Assembly (NCBI GenBank): GCA_020726505.1
Contig: JAHLEZ010000014.1
Span: 124,001-188,000 of the forward strand
Origin: Leptodontidium sp. MPI-SDFR-AT-0119
Lineage: Eukaryota > Ascomycota > Leotiomycetes > Helotiales > Leptodontidiaceae
DNA length: 64,000 bases
Direction of reading: 5' to 3'
Below the pieces are notes generated by a model. That model worked only from the letters and a program-made list of their open reading frames with translations, was not told the DNA's origin and searched no databases. Positions 1-12,400 of this stretch are shown piece by piece (the stretch's first letter is position 1; every line of letters begins with the position of its first letter). Both the position numbers and the translations under genes were made by a program.

Positions 1-1588
1 AGGAATTTCGCTCAACTTAGAGAGCCTGGTATTGAGCTACTTGGCGTTAGGAGCGAGGCTAGTGGTGAAAGATCGTAGGGTATGCCCGATAGAATGTGAG
101 AGAGAAACCCCTTAGCTCGTGTAACTATTACTCTACTGACGGGGAGTTGGAGTTGCGAAGTGAGTCCAAATCACGCGATCAAAAGTTCTCGCCTTAACCT
201 CTGCTAGGCCAATCAGACATACTAGATCATTTTTGGCCCATACCTTTTCCAATCATTAATCAGATTTTAGCTCGATTAGGCTTAAAATTTGGGCGTTGCT
301 TCTTTTTCCATAGCGTCTAATTCTGCTCACAGTCCAAATCTTGCCCTCTTTGTACAGCCTCCTCGTGAACCAAATGTTTAATCCTGCAAACGCTCCAGAT
401 CTGGCCTTCAGCTCTATGTCCCGAACCTCCACCTCTTCGACAAGAGGAATCCTCGACAATCGATTCTCAGAGTCAAATCGATCCCCACGTTGCCGCGTTA
501 CTCTTCTTCCACACGGTTCCTCGTCTCAATAACACCGACTAAGTCATGTATTCTAGATCGGAAATGTTATCTCTGGTCTTTCTTGAGCTTAAGCATCAAT
601 CTACCTAATCTTGTTCAGCCGGATAAACTACCTCTGCCTATTCCACATGTCCAATATGAGCCTCTGACGTTGACTCTCTCTATTCCCGTATTTGATCTAC
701 TTGATATATCGATTTGCAGAACGTCCTATGGCGGTCCTGCTGCGTTCGTTGACCAGAGACATATTAACACGATCAGAGTTCTCACTTTTGTACTCATAGG
801 CCATAGTATTGCCTTTGTCATTAAAGCTAGTGGAGGCCAACCAGCCAACCGTGTTCCGGCTGGCGGAGAGGCATCACCAGGCTCTACCACTCGCGAACTT
901 TCATCAGCTCCATTCATCTGCGACTCCTTTTATGCTCAGCGGAGGGAGCAGTGTGCATTATCTGAGCCACGGAAGTCTCGAGCTCACGTGTTTCCGTAAT
1001 GTCGTAGCCTCGCCACTATTTTAAGATTTAGAGTTTGGTAAGCGCCGTGTCACTGCTCGACGTTTCAATGCAATTAAGCCAAAATTAATTGGTGAGCCCT
1101 ACATAAAATCCGTTTGTATAAAACTGCTTGAGAATTAATCTGCCTGCGCAGCATACTACTTGAATAGCGATCTGAACCTGACCTGACAGGGTTCAGGGGT
1201 CATCGGCAGGGGTTCTGAAAGCTGAACCAGGTAGCCGGTAATTAGATTCCAGATATCTGGAATCGGAATCGAAATTCGAGATCGGTAGAGATGTCGCCTC
1301 GCTAAGGTTGTGGGCATTACCAAGCCCAAAACCAGAAAACAGAGGGAATAGGACCAACCTCGCAAATAAGCAGTCGCCCCCCCCCCTCATGATTTCACCA
1401 GAAAAAAGCTAACCTCTGTCACAAAGTTACTGAACATTTCATCTCCCATTCCCGACTACGTCACCATACAAGGCCATATTTCGAAATCATCACACACTCG
1501 TAAACAGCGAAAGGAATTCCTTCGAACTTGGACCACGATAGGCCGCGCTCATGTCTCCGCTTGCTATAGTCCAGACCTATTCCAACTA
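1..1588. other. no supported gene; near-normal composition
   Basis: This stretch has ordinary base composition and only short overlapping open frames on both strands. The longest is 490-999 (+), 169 codons, with no domain, signal or repeat I recognise; competing frames at 726-917 (-) and 809-1024 (+) cover the same bases. A C-run lies at about 1,378-1,387. I see no tRNA or other RNA gene. Confidence 0.5.
1245..1264. repeat. perfect 20-bp palindrome
   Basis: The sequence GATTCCAGATATCTGGAATC equals its own reverse complement over 20 bp. It sits in non-coding DNA about 325 bp upstream of the first + strand open frame. It could be a dimeric factor site or a chance event. Confidence 0.6.
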
Positions 1589-1957
1589 TTGGACATTACC
1601 TCCAGTAATCTCGTCGCAGATGACGATCGCGATAATTGTGGGCCACTGTACACTGCTCATCCATCACCGGCTGGGTCTATTTCCTGCACACCAAACTCGA
1701 CAGCTACAATATCTATATCAAAACCTGGAGCAACTAGCACATTTCTCTTTAGCAGTTCAGGCTTACTTGGGAAAGGGCCGGCAAGCTCTAGTCAAGTGAG
1801 TGGGCTTGGGTCAACCGTGTTTAGCGGCTTTTCTTCTACTGCACCCGCTCCTCCAACTGGAGATACATTATTTGGCTCCAAACCGGCTTCGGATGCTATA
1901 CTTACCCATAATACAGGCTCTATTTTTGGTGCGGGTTGCGTAAGTAAATCTTCCTAG
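1589..1957 (+). pseudogene. Ser/Thr/Gly-rich open frame with FG-like motifs (uncertain)
   Basis: A frame of about 120 codons is open here but begins at a TTG rather than an ATG, so it would be an exon or a fragment, not a complete gene. The deduced peptide is rich in Ser, Thr, Gly and Pro. It contains spaced Phe-Gly pairs (LFGSKP, IFGAG), the kind of low-complexity sequence seen in FG nucleoporins and in disordered N-termini of fungal proteins. There is no folded domain. A second frame (1551-1799) overlaps it. I would not assign a function; the frame may be chance. Confidence 0.22.
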
Positions 1958-1974
1958 TACCTCATACCTCTTAA

Positions 1975-2472
1975 GGTGTAACCTTTTCAAAAGCACGAAG
2001 AGCAACCGAATACGAGGCACTAGCTGCTATAGCCAGCATCTTCATCCCCTCATGCTCCAAATTCCTGCGCCACCGCCAATACACGTACCCAAAGCGCGCC
2101 AACTGCACTCAAATGACGATCGAAGGCTCCTTCACCTTCAGCTGGATGGGCTACTCCGCCTGGCGCAATTTAATCTGCTTCATCGACGCCATCGTGGTGC
2201 TAGCCATTATCAGCGGACTCACCAAATTCAGAGCCGGGAGCTCGACGATTCCACAGCGGGTCTGGATACTGCACTGGTGTATTTCTGGGGCGGTATACTC
2301 GGGGTTTGGGATTGAGGATATGATCAACTTTCAGAGGAGGCCGGAGCCGGATATGGGACTGCCGAATAATAGGTGGGGATTGCTAATAGCATTGCCGTTG
2401 TTGTGTTATGGGATTCCGTCGCTTGGGGGTTTTGTGGTTGTGGTTGTATCAGTATGGGACTTGCTCTTTTAA
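1975..2472 (+). pseudogene. partial integral membrane protein, unidentified
   Basis: The frame is open from just after a TAA at about 1,973, with an internal ATG at 2,113, and ends at TAA 2,470-2,472. Three hydrophobic segments can be seen in the deduced peptide. One includes LICFIDAIVVLAIISG, one VWILHWCISGAVYSG and one WGLLIALPLLCYGIP with a following run of valines; short charged loops separate them. This is the pattern of a small multi-pass membrane protein or the membrane part of a larger one. I do not recognise the family. The - strand frame over the same DNA (2,324-2,815) lacks these features and is probably a shadow. The next relic lies on the opposite strand, tail to tail. Confidence 0.4.
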
Positions 2473-2486
2473 TTAAGAGCGGACCC

Positions 2487-3210
2487 TCACGATTGACGAA
2501 ATTGAGCCTTTTGAATAAATGACTCTTGGCCTGCACGCTCGCAAACTGCCTCTCTGAATCCACTATGTCCTCTCTCGCACCTGAGTTGGGCCAATCGAGC
2601 CTTCTCGTCTTCGTCAATCTCAAGTGTACTCCCCGCCTCGTCATCTCCATCTTCATCTCCCTCCAACGACTCATCCCCACTATCGTCTTTTTCACCTTCT
2701 TCTTCTTCGACATTCGGTGTCGCGCCAAGTATAGACAACGGTGTCGTAGTTCCCATTGACTCCCGCAGAGCTGCATCCAGGTCTGCTTTAAGATCAGCAT
2801 CGATATCTTGATCAAAAGCGTTCATTGTACTAGTGCAGTGTATATTGCCAAAATAACTCCTATCCTCCACCTCTTCCTCAGTGTCTTCATGCTCAGAGTA
2901 TTCCCCTCGCCTAACGTCGTTAACCCCCTCGCTCCCCTCGGAGCTAAAAGCTCGACTTGTCCGTCGACTTCCCACATCAGGATTAATCATCTCCCATCTT
3001 GTGGGTATTATTTGCGCATCCGCCGTTACGAGTTTCTCTATAGCATCTTCTACAGCCTCAATTACAGTCTTGTTAATGCGTTTCTAGAAACGTCTTTTTC
3101 GTGCATAGTGCATTAGCAGCTTGAGGCCGTGAGGATATTGAAATATATTGGGGTCGATGATCTTGGGCAACAGAATCGTCTTTGCCTCTTACTCCTTCTT
3201 AATAGGCGCA
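2487..3210 (-). pseudogene. acidic hypothetical protein, partial, with an in-frame stop
   Basis: A - strand frame of 167 codons runs from an ATG at 2,990 to a stop at 2,487. The same frame continues upstream to about 3,210 with one in-frame TAG near 3,090, at a position that would be a Gln codon if RIP made the stop. The deduced peptide has a basic N-terminal part (ARKRRF, KRINKTVIEAVEDAIEKLV). A long acidic part follows, with runs of Glu and Asp (EEEEGEKDD, EGDEDGDDE). This is the composition of a nuclear or chromatin-associated disordered region, but no domain identifies it. Upstream of 3,210 the DNA becomes TA-rich and the frame is lost. Confidence 0.35.
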
Positions 3211-3299
3211 AACACTTATAGCATCTGACAGATATCCACACTTTTCTACTAACCCCGCCTGTCTTAGCTCTTTATTCCTTTAATGACGCATAGTAGGTT

Positions 3300-4250
3300 A
3301 ACTAAGGTAGCTATATATAGACGTCCGTGTATTATAATCGTTGCTCGTCGCCCTTCCCCGTAAAAGAACTTCATGTGAACATCTACGCCGCCTATTTATT
3401 TAAAATAGTGTGTTAATTACGACTTACGAGAGGAACACACTTACTACTACTATCGTATATCCGCCGGTCCCCCGAAGGAAATTAAAATCCGTGCTTTGTT
3501 ATATTTTATTATTGTTTTCTTGTTCGAGTGAATCATTTACTCTCGAGGCGAGACGGGTTAGAAGTCGCCTAGGTAAATTATTAATATAGCGAAGTAGATG
3601 TAGACTGATGTAGTATAATAGTCACTATTATTAAGAAAAGGAAGAGAGTAGGAATCGATTTGACCCTGAGAATCGTCTCTCGAGGAGGTCGTTTATCGAC
3701 GAGCGGGTCGTTTATTATGGAGGTGGATGCCGTAGAAGTAGAGCAAAAGGCTAGATTCAGAACGTGAGCAGAAATCGGACGATGTCGACGAGGGAGGTTA
3801 TAGGAGCAGTATAAATGCTGTCGACGGGGAGATTGTGGCAGTAAGGTAAGAATTAGACTGTGGAGCAGAATTAGACGTTATAAACGACGGGTAGATTGTA
3901 GAGCTAGAGATGAAGGTCAGGTTCTGAACCTAATCCTCAGCCTCTGGCATAGCAAAGGCTGGAATTGAAGCGGATGGATTAAATTGCAAATTACAGCCAA
4001 AAAGGTCGCCAGAATCGAACCAAAATCTAGCCAAAATCTGGTCCAAAACAAGCACGAGCCAAAAGTTGACCGTGTGTCTGATTGGTCAGTCCAAAATCGG
4101 CTGATGAGCTATCGATGAATAATAGCGGCGTAATAGTAGGAAAGGTAGAGGGTAGCAACGAAATCACAGTTATGTTCTGAGCGAAATAATTGCACCCAGG
4201 CTTTAAGACTTAAGGTTTTTAGGGACAAAGGCGGTTCATAACTACTTCGG
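3300..4250. other. RIP-affected non-coding stretch with purine-rich and CCAAAA-repeat segments
   Basis: No gene is visible. From about 3,590 to 3,920 the + strand is strongly purine-rich (many GGAG/GAAG/GACG words). From about 3,985 to 4,100 the word CCAAAA recurs several times at short spacing. The first part is TA-rich as after RIP; composition returns to normal by about 3,950. Confidence 0.5.
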
Positions 4251-4320
4251 CACCGTCAACATTACAATACCTCTCCTGTATGCCGGCCCTTCTTCTCAAA
4301 CGAATTCTAGTACCTAGTCC

Positions 4321-4653
4321 TCAATCCCCACTATCGAGTTCCATTTTTCGCAACGCGAACGTCACATCCTCAAGAAACTTATCGCATCGTCCCTTACTTA
4401 AGTCCTCGCGAACCACTACCCGCATCAGCGTCACCTGACTGTGCGGAGCCATCTTATACACAGGAAGAATCCAACCACGAGTACGGAGTTGACGAGAGAT
4501 ATCGTATTCATCATACTTTCCGTCATGTCGTGTGTCAACACAGAACACCACAACTAGAAGACCTTCACCTCTTCCACGACTCATGATGACAAAGCCGAGA
4601 GCCGCAAGGTGTTCGGAGAGGTCCCTCTCCACTGTCGAAACGAGAGCCAGCAC
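4321..4653 (-). pseudogene. glutamate decarboxylase, C-terminal fragment
   Basis: Glutamate decarboxylase is a PLP enzyme that turns glutamate into GABA and CO2. This - strand frame reads like the C-terminal small domain of fungal GAD. It has a YDEYDISRQLRTRGW segment, then LPVYKMAPHS, then a TLMRVVVREDLS strand-and-helix, ending at TGA 4,321-4,323. Those segments, in that order and spacing, are characteristic of class-II PLP decarboxylase tails. The catalytic part with the PLP-binding lysine motif is absent: upstream of 4,653 the frame continues only as low-information sequence. It is therefore a truncated relic rather than a working enzyme. A distant upstream exon cannot be excluded but none is seen before 5,346. 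Confidence 0.65.
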
Positions 4654-4736
4654 CAGCGAGTTCAGCCAAGATGGAGCAAAAGTCGAGCGAGCTACAAGAA
4701 TTAGAGCTAGAGGTGGAGTCGAAATAGGCCTCGCAC

Positions 4737-4919
4737 ATGCAACTCGTCACCTTTCGTGCAACAGCTACTAAGATTGCAGACGGATATCTAGAAGAAAGAG
4801 GCGTAAAGCTTGGTAGCCGGTCGGCCAGAAGCACTGTGATACGGGATTGGAACGCATACGATCAGGGTGTCAGGGATAGTAAGAAGATCGACGTGCGCAG
4901 GAAGAGACTAGAAGGATGA
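4737..4919 (+). CDS. 60-residue ATG-initiated open frame, unidentified
   Basis: An ATG at 4,737 opens a 60-codon frame ending in a basic tail (DSKKIDVRRKRLEG). It has a charged, soluble composition and no membrane segment. It overlaps the low-information - strand frame upstream of the GAD relic, and one of the two must be a shadow. The basic, Lys/Arg-rich end resembles C-termini of repeated fungal proteins of transposon origin, but I cannot name a family. It may be the tail end of a lost repeat. Confidence 0.22.
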   Translation: MQLVTFRATATKIADGYLEERGVKLGSRSARSTVIRDWNAYDQGVRDSKKIDVRRKRLEG

Positions 4920-5345
4920 GTGGTTCCTAGAGACACGAAGGGCTGTCCTGCAACAAGAAAAGAAGTTGGAATGTTGCTATAGAGTAAGGCAACGTTAGGA
5001 AGTTACATTACTGTATAAATAAAGAGAGGGTTACCACTGAAATGACATCGCTTCATTGTATAATTTCTCTTTCTGACAGGCAGGCATCTTGAACCTGTGC
5101 GACGAGCAAGGGCTTGCGAAGCTTGGGAGGACGGGCTTCTGGCAGGGCTCGGTGTCGGCTCGAATCGACTGCAGACTCACCCAGCCCGTAACCCTGATGT
5201 GAAGGAGTCTGGATGTAGGGCGGCGTTTGAACTGGGCTAGCGATGAAGACTTCATGGGAAACGAGGAAGTAAGCCTAGGTGGTTCATCCTCGGAAACAGT
5301 GCCTTACTTACTATATTATTCAGCAGACAGCCGACTCCGAGACAA

Positions 5346-5630
5346 TCAAAGGTTGCATCCTTTTAACAGAGCCCCGAGGGGCCTCTCACTCAACCGAATA
5401 TGTCTTGGATCAAGGGAAGCTCCCACTTGCTGGTGCACCACTTTTTTCAGCGTCGACTTGTGATGCAAGACGGACTCCCAGTACTCATCTGTTGGACCCG
5501 CGAATGCGGGAAACGATATGTACAGGTCTTCAAGGCCTTCAAAGGACTTAACAAACCCCCCCAGGGGCTCAAGGTCATTTTGCTTATCCCACTGACTAGT
5601 AAAGTTGATCTCGAATGAAGTGAGTCGCAT
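5346..5630 (-). pseudogene. F-box/leucine-rich-repeat-like protein fragment
   Basis: The 94-codon - strand frame contains a segment typical of the LRR part of fungal F-box-like proteins. A GFVKSFEGLEDLYIS strand is followed by a loop and the helix DEYWESVLHHKSTLKKVV. In this family such repeats compare spatial positions along a substrate-binding solenoid. The frame is preceded by an in-frame TAG just before its ATG, and further TAGs upstream sit where Gln codons would fit. No F-box motif is visible. Downstream (5,031-5,255, -) another short open frame may be part of the same relic but is not diagnostic. The neighbour is the GAD fragment, with which it shares no evident function. Confidence 0.45.
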
Positions 5631-5639
5631 GGGCTCCTA

Positions 5640-8339
5640 GGGAGCGTGCTAGCATATCGAGCAGCGGATTCGTGTCTAGGTTCCTAGCTTTAAAGAACGT
5701 AGCTGGAAGAAACAATTCTCGAAGAGCAACGAAATCATGTGACCGAGAGCTTAATAACGTAGGATTTCAGGGAATAGGAGGCGAAGGTACCTCCGTACCT
5801 GACTAGAGCAAAGCGAACTTATGCCTGGGTTACCCGGCCCTGAAAATATCTCGACTCGCTTGTTTTCTCATTGTCGCGAGACCTCCTGCTAAACTAAAAA
5901 AGAATATTCCGGAGCTTATAATTAATAATATTCTACAGCCTACGATTAATCTCTAGAACTAGGTCGCTACTACGATTTCCTCGCCACGGTCTACCGACGA
6001 TAAGTATAATAAAAGTCGAGAGGTGTGCTAATAAGGCAGGCTCGCAAGTCCAGTAGATTAGATCGCGAGCGCCTTTAACTACTACTATAGAAATAGTATT
6101 GCTTATTGAGGCCTAGCTATTAGCTCGAGCTTTACAGGGCTATTCGGCGACCTTTTCTAGTAGTTTATAGCACTGGAGTTATTATAGGCCAAGGCATATA
6201 TAGCTCGAGGATACTAAGGAAATATTAGCATGCGCACGTAAAGGCGTTTATGCATATTTTCTAATGTGGAGGAAGAGAAGAGGGTTACCGAAGAGATATA
6301 GGTATGGCCTTTATAGTATTAAGAGGACTAAGACTCGTCAGGTACCTAGGTCTAAATTAATAAATTCGCTACTAGAAGAGGGCGTGGTTATTATTAACCT
6401 TTTCTTTTATTATTAGTAAAATATTATCTTATGCGATTAATCTTAGTTAACGTGTATTTGGTAGGCGGGTAAGGAGAGGTTAAGTTACTTAATAATATAG
6501 ATCTGCTTATATATAAACGACGGGCTTTTTAAGAGGTGCGGAAGTCTGCGAATATAAATAAAGAACGCGTTATACTTACACAGTTAGGGTAGTTACCTAA
6601 TAGCTGTAAAGGGGCTAGCGTAAGTGCGCATACATAAAGTGAAAATATTAAGGAGGGCCGGATTCGGACGGCAGTACATAGTAGGCTTATAAATATTATA
6701 GAGTTAAAGGCGCTTATTAATATAAAAAGTAATAATAAGAAGCGGTTAGGACCTTAGGGAAATAATTATAAGTTAGCGGAATCTTAGCTAATACTATAGC
6801 TATAGGACGGCGATAGTAAGGGAAAGAGTTTGGCGATCGTGAAAAAAGAAGGGGAAGAGAAAAAGTATAAGAGCGATTTCTTTCTAGGTAGTTTTATTAG
6901 GACTACGTATAGTAGCAATCTTCCTTATTATATTGGCTAGTCGAGGCTGGGCGTATTTTTTTTTAGCATAATATTAACGCTAATCCGAGAGTTAATATAC
7001 TAATTAGGGAAGAGGCTAGACGATCGAAAGGTTTGTTATCTCTTTCTTAAATATATGTTTAACGACCGAGTCTAATCCTTTGTTTACGTTTAAGATAAGA
7101 CGTCTAAAAGACTCAGAAATAATTATTAGTAGGATCTTAAGGCTATAAAGCGTTAAAACTACCTGGTTTTAGGCTTAGTAGCGAGGGATTAAATAAATTA
7201 GCCTTTACTATATATTTCGGCCGCATAAAGGATTGAAATGCTCATCGTATAAGGTCTCACAGCTATTAGTCCTCGTATATCTAACGCTATCTATGTTATT
7301 TAATAACGATAAGGGTGTCTAGTAACCTTAACTGATTCGACTAGCATAATCGTGTACTAGAACTAATACTTTTACCTCCTAGATTATAATAGGAAAGAGC
7401 GACTAATAGTATATAACCTCTTTTAAGGCGCTGTAAATGGCCTGGCATTATACACCCTCGTATTAAGTAGTATTGTCTATAAAGGGTTTAAGGATGTAGG
7501 CATTAAACAGTCCCATCTCGTCCGCCTACTTAAATAACTAGGCCACAACAATTGTCTAGGATTTAACTAAAAGCAAGGCGACACGGTATTTTGACAGTCT
7601 TACCGACGGAGGGCTTAAGTACTCAATATCAGGCAACTCCTAGTAGTCACGCTAATTGTTCTCCTTAGTTTAAATATACCCTTTACCTCTAAGAATAAAA
7701 TATTTGTAATAGACGTAAGCGTCTTATTTACTAAATCTTAGTTAAATATCGCTTTTATAATAGACGTTTAATAAGATTTATTATGTCGCTCGTAAGACGA
7801 GATTATTAAATTTAATAAGGCGATCGAAGATCCTATATTGTTAAGTGAGCATGAACGAAAGCTCTAGAATAAGGTGCAGAGCACCAAAGGCTGAGCTCTT
7901 CATACACTAGGTCTTCAAAGTAAGGTGGAAAAAGTCTTCAATTTTTTTCTAAAATACAACCTGGCAAGACCTCTTATACTACCCTAGAGGCAGTTTAGTT
8001 CATGCCTTAGAAGCCTTAGGCTTCATGATGTAAGCTGGCCCTAATGGCCGCTTTACAGTAGTCGAGAGAGTAATTCCCGGATGTGATTTAGTATTAATTC
8101 GGGGTAGTTCTGAATTTATATCTTTATTTAATCCTCTAGCTATAAATTTTCCTTAACTTACACTACCTCTACTAAAGCCTCTACTGTCCTCGTCCCCCTT
8201 TATTATTATATAAATATACTAAAGGCTCGTAGGTCGTCCCTAAGGTATATACGTTTTATAACTTTAATTAATCTAAACTCCTTTGCCGTCTAACCCTTAA
8301 AATACTCTTAAAAGTCCTAAAAAAAGGAATTCTCCCTTA
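5640..8339. other. RIP-degraded DNA, no recognisable domain
   Basis: About 2.7 kb of TA-rich sequence with frequent stops in all frames. A - strand frame between about 8,340 and 6,650 gives protein-like text once TAG/TAA are read as possible Gln codons. Its stop density is close to background and I recognise no family in it. A less mutated patch lies at about 7,855-8,070. The region directly abuts the Gypsy-3 target site (ATAC, 8,340-8,343), and the same ancestral sequence resumes after 32,646. Confidence 0.5.
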
Positions 8340-8343
8340 ATAC

Positions 8344-8624
8344 TGTGGTGGGGACAGCCCCTGATTTCTTTTGTCACATAACTGCGCTGGTCCTTCGCAC
8401 ATATAAGAAGCTAACACTTGACTACAGAACGTCAAGAACGTAACACTAAATATATTCTATTTTATTAGAACCTTTTCCCTTCCTTTCTTTGCCGATTTGT
8501 ACTCTTTAAATATATAATATCTTTAGATTTAATTAATCTGTTATTTACAGAGCCTAGAATCTCCTCTAGTGGCTCGCTATATACTACCCTCTTATTATAT
8601 AAATTAAGGTTCGTCCCTCCCACA
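8344..8624 (+). repeat. Gypsy-3 outer copy, 5' LTR (281 bp)
   Basis: The LTR begins TGTGGTGGGGACAG and ends CGTCCCTCCCACA. It is repeated at 32,362-32,642 (same orientation), 19,092-19,372 and 30,959-31,239 (inverted), and as a solo copy at 60,617-60,896. Differences between copies are mostly transitions in CA/TG contexts. Confidence 0.95.
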
Positions 8625-9499
8625 TATTTTTAGTGACTTACGCAAGGAGTGAGTTACTACTAGAGGAGGAACTAAGTAAGTATAATAGTGAGGCCCCTAT
8701 ATATTAACTTATATAAGGAGAGTCAAGAAAAACGACAATTATCTAAACTAAAGGAGCTATTTAGTTAGTTATTTCTTAGCTCTTAAAGCAAAACGACAAA
8801 TATAAAAAATGCGGACCTTTAACTTAAGGAAAACGAAGACTACTAAGGAACTAAGGAAAGTTATAAAGTGGGAATACTTATAGTACTAGAAAATCTGTCT
8901 CCCTTAAGCCACTGTTCTAATTCTATTATTCTAAGACATAGTGCCTAGCCACTTCGCACTAGTTTCCATTCTCAGCGAAGGTTCCAGTGTTTCTAAACGT
9001 AATTAACATTCTTTAAACGCTAGGAAAAGTCGAAACTCTATAACGGAACTAAAATTAACATATTAAAGGCTTAAGCAAAGTACTAGCGAGCCTGTATTTC
9101 GAAGTGTTTAGCGAGACATAGAATTTCTAGGCTAGTTTAAAGCTTAAGTAACTTACGCTAAGTGTTAATCTCCTTATTTTGTTTTCTTATTATATTTACT
9201 TTTATTATTTTTATAATTTCCGTGTACGAGCCTTAAGCTTTAGGGCGTGTTTATTTTAGTTTAGTAGTTATTAGCATTCGCTAAGGGCTAACTAGGGAGC
9301 ACGGCCTTAAACCTTCGTTAGGAGTTATTAATATTTATCTCGCTTTAAGGTAAGCGAGAGCTTATATACTTTTTATTTTAAGGGAGGGGGTTTCCTTTAT
9401 ATTTCTTTAGTAATTAATATATTGTATTCTCAGTTACTTTCTTATATTTTAATTGACGATATTATTAACTTACTTTACTATGACTTTCTTACGATAACG

Positions 9500-12400
9500 T
9501 ACGATATTAAATAACGGAAACATCGACTACGGCTACGGTAACCCTAAGATAAGTGAGTTTAGTAATATTATAATACCCCCTAGCTCTATTTTAATAAGAG
9601 TAACTCCTTTATTTAAACCTAAAATCACTACTAGGCTAAGCCTTAACACTTCTACATTCTCTAAAGACACTACTTCTCAAACCTCAGAGACTTTTTAGAA
9701 GAGGAATAAGGGAAAGAAAGAAAAGTAAGGGACTAGTAGCTCTAATTCTACTAATCTTATAAGGCTATACTAATACTTTAACCTTACCTTTACTATAAAC
9801 GACTTAAAGAACTTGAAAATCTATCTCAGTTAACTTATACCTATCGCCGGAACCTTAAATACCCTTATCTTTAACGGAATTGATATTAACAACTACTTTC
9901 GGATTCTCGATTAATACTTTATAACTTATATAATTACTAATAATCAAGTCAAAAAAGAGTAAGTGGCTAAGTACGCTACTCAAGTTTATATATAGACTAT
10001 TTAAAAGCTTTTAAGCTTTAAAGAGAGTAATTATATTAACTTCAAGGATATTATAATTCAGGAGTACTAACGCGATAATATAAAACGCCGCCTACATATT
10101 AATAGTTACTTTAACCGACTTAAGTATAACTTTAAGACTCTTATAAGAGACGGCGAGCTTACTCTCGAACAGTGCCGCGACTTCCTCTAAGTATTTAAAG
10201 AGATTATTATTAACTATATTAACTATAGTAACCTCACTAACAAGTAAGCCTTTATAAGATTTATTTTCTCTCTTCCTTAAAATTTACGAACTAAAGCTAT
10301 ATAAGTTACTTTTAAGAATAATAAAACCTTAAATATCAATAATATAAACTTATTTAAAAAGGTTTATTTTACTATAAAGGCTTACCTTAACTCTAAGAGG
10401 GAGTTAAGTGCTATTACTAAAGAGTAAGGCATCACCGACCGAGTATAAGGCAATACTAATAGTATTAACCTATTCACTAAGCGCTTTATACTTTAACTAA
10501 TAACTTATATTATTCCGCCTCGTAATAGTAGACTAGCACCCTAGTACTAGTCTGACTTTACTAATTACAGGGACAACTTTACACGGGACGAGATTTCTAA
10601 AATACTAAAGTAGTAAGATAAGGAGTTATTTATACTTAATTTCCTTCTTACTTTAAAGAAAGTTATTAAGAACCTAAGTAAGGTTAATATAAGAGATTTA
10701 GATTTTATTATTAAAAGATTAAAACACATAAAGATTCTTAAAGTAATAGTTTAAAAAGCCTTTAATATTAACTTTATTACTAAAGTTAATATATTTATAT
10801 TTTTTAAAGAGGCCTAAGAGTAAGCTGCCGTCGACTATAGTATAATAAATTCGAGTTCCTTAGGGTACAATAAGCGCGCTAAGGATAATCATAGTTGCCG
10901 CTAATATATAAATTAACACTAACTAAGCATGAGACCTTAAGAGTATTATAGTTATATAAACTAATATTATAATTATAAGAAATAGATTAGTCTTAATATT
11001 ATCTACAAAGCTAATAATACTAATTACATTTATATTAACTTATAATAAGAAGGGAAGAAGTTATACTTTGTCTAGTTTTCCTTAAACAGAAGATCTAGAA
11101 GACATTATATCTTAACGCGGGTCTTAAACACTTTATACGACTTTAACCTTAAGAGACGAGCTAAAGTAATTAAAAAACTCCTTAAGGCAAGAAAAAAAGC
11201 TGTACTTACTAAGGAAAAGGGAAATAAGAGGGCACAATCTCTGACTATTCCTATTATAAGTTATATTAAGCTTATCAAAGAACCTACGGGGGACCTTAAC
11301 TCGGATATTATTAATTAATAAAACTATACTAAATACTAATTAGTACAAATCTAAAATTTACTAGCGTATGGCACTAATAGTACTAATTTTAAAGCTATAA
11401 TAGCTCCGGTCGAGACTAGGCAGCGAAAGGGAGCACTTAAATAAGAGCCGTATAAGACTTCAGACAAGCTCTAAGAGAAGATTAAGTCTTAATTTACTTA
11501 TAATAAACTAAAGGTACCCCGCGATATTAAAGAACTAATTAAGTTCGCTAATATTATAAACGTTAATAGCCTAGCGGAGACTAAAATAATACCGCAATAG
11601 ATTCTAGTTTATAATAAGTTTAAAGTCTCTAACTTAAGCACAAAAACGACATTTACTACGATACTAAAAACATCTTCTAAAATATTACTTATTAGTAATA
11701 TAATAAGAAAGAGAGCTTCGAAGTCTAAGGCACTAGTAACATTATTAACTATCCTTAGACTTATATCTTATATAACGTTATCCCGAAGTCCTCGCGTATA
11801 AGAGGTATTGACTTAAAATAATTATAAGCTTAATAATATCTTAGATAAATTACTTATATAAAAGGAGCTTCTTAGAAACCTTACGCTAAGAGAAATTATA
11901 GTTCTTATAAACCTGCCTAAAGTATCTCGTCTCTTTATTAGAATAATTAACTGACGTATATAAAAGGAATTAATCGCTAATATTAGTACCTTAGAGTTCG
12001 AAAAACTAGAGTTAATAATTAAGGAAGATATTATTATGTGTCAAAAACTACTTCATAATACTCTATATACTCTTTTAAACTTCTATATTATTAATATTTC
12101 TATAACTGTAAACTATAAACGACGACTTAAGGAAATTAAACAAAAAGGCCTTAAGCTAAAGTATAAGTATTAAGAAGAGCGTATTATAACTTATAACTTT
12201 ATCTTAAGAAATCTATTAACGGTAAAGTTTAAAATATAATAAAGACGCTAGCGACTTTAATTATTTATATAATAAGAAGCTTTTATTAATAACTTAGTAC
12301 TATAGCTTATAGTTAGCGCTATCTTAGTCTTTAGTCTAATCCTTATAATATTACTTAGAATTATAATATTACTTAGTAAATGTATCTTTAAGAACCTTTT

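Noticed and set aside
490..999. 169-codon + strand open frame
   Set aside because: No recognisable domain, composition like random non-coding DNA, and two other open frames overlap it on both strands.
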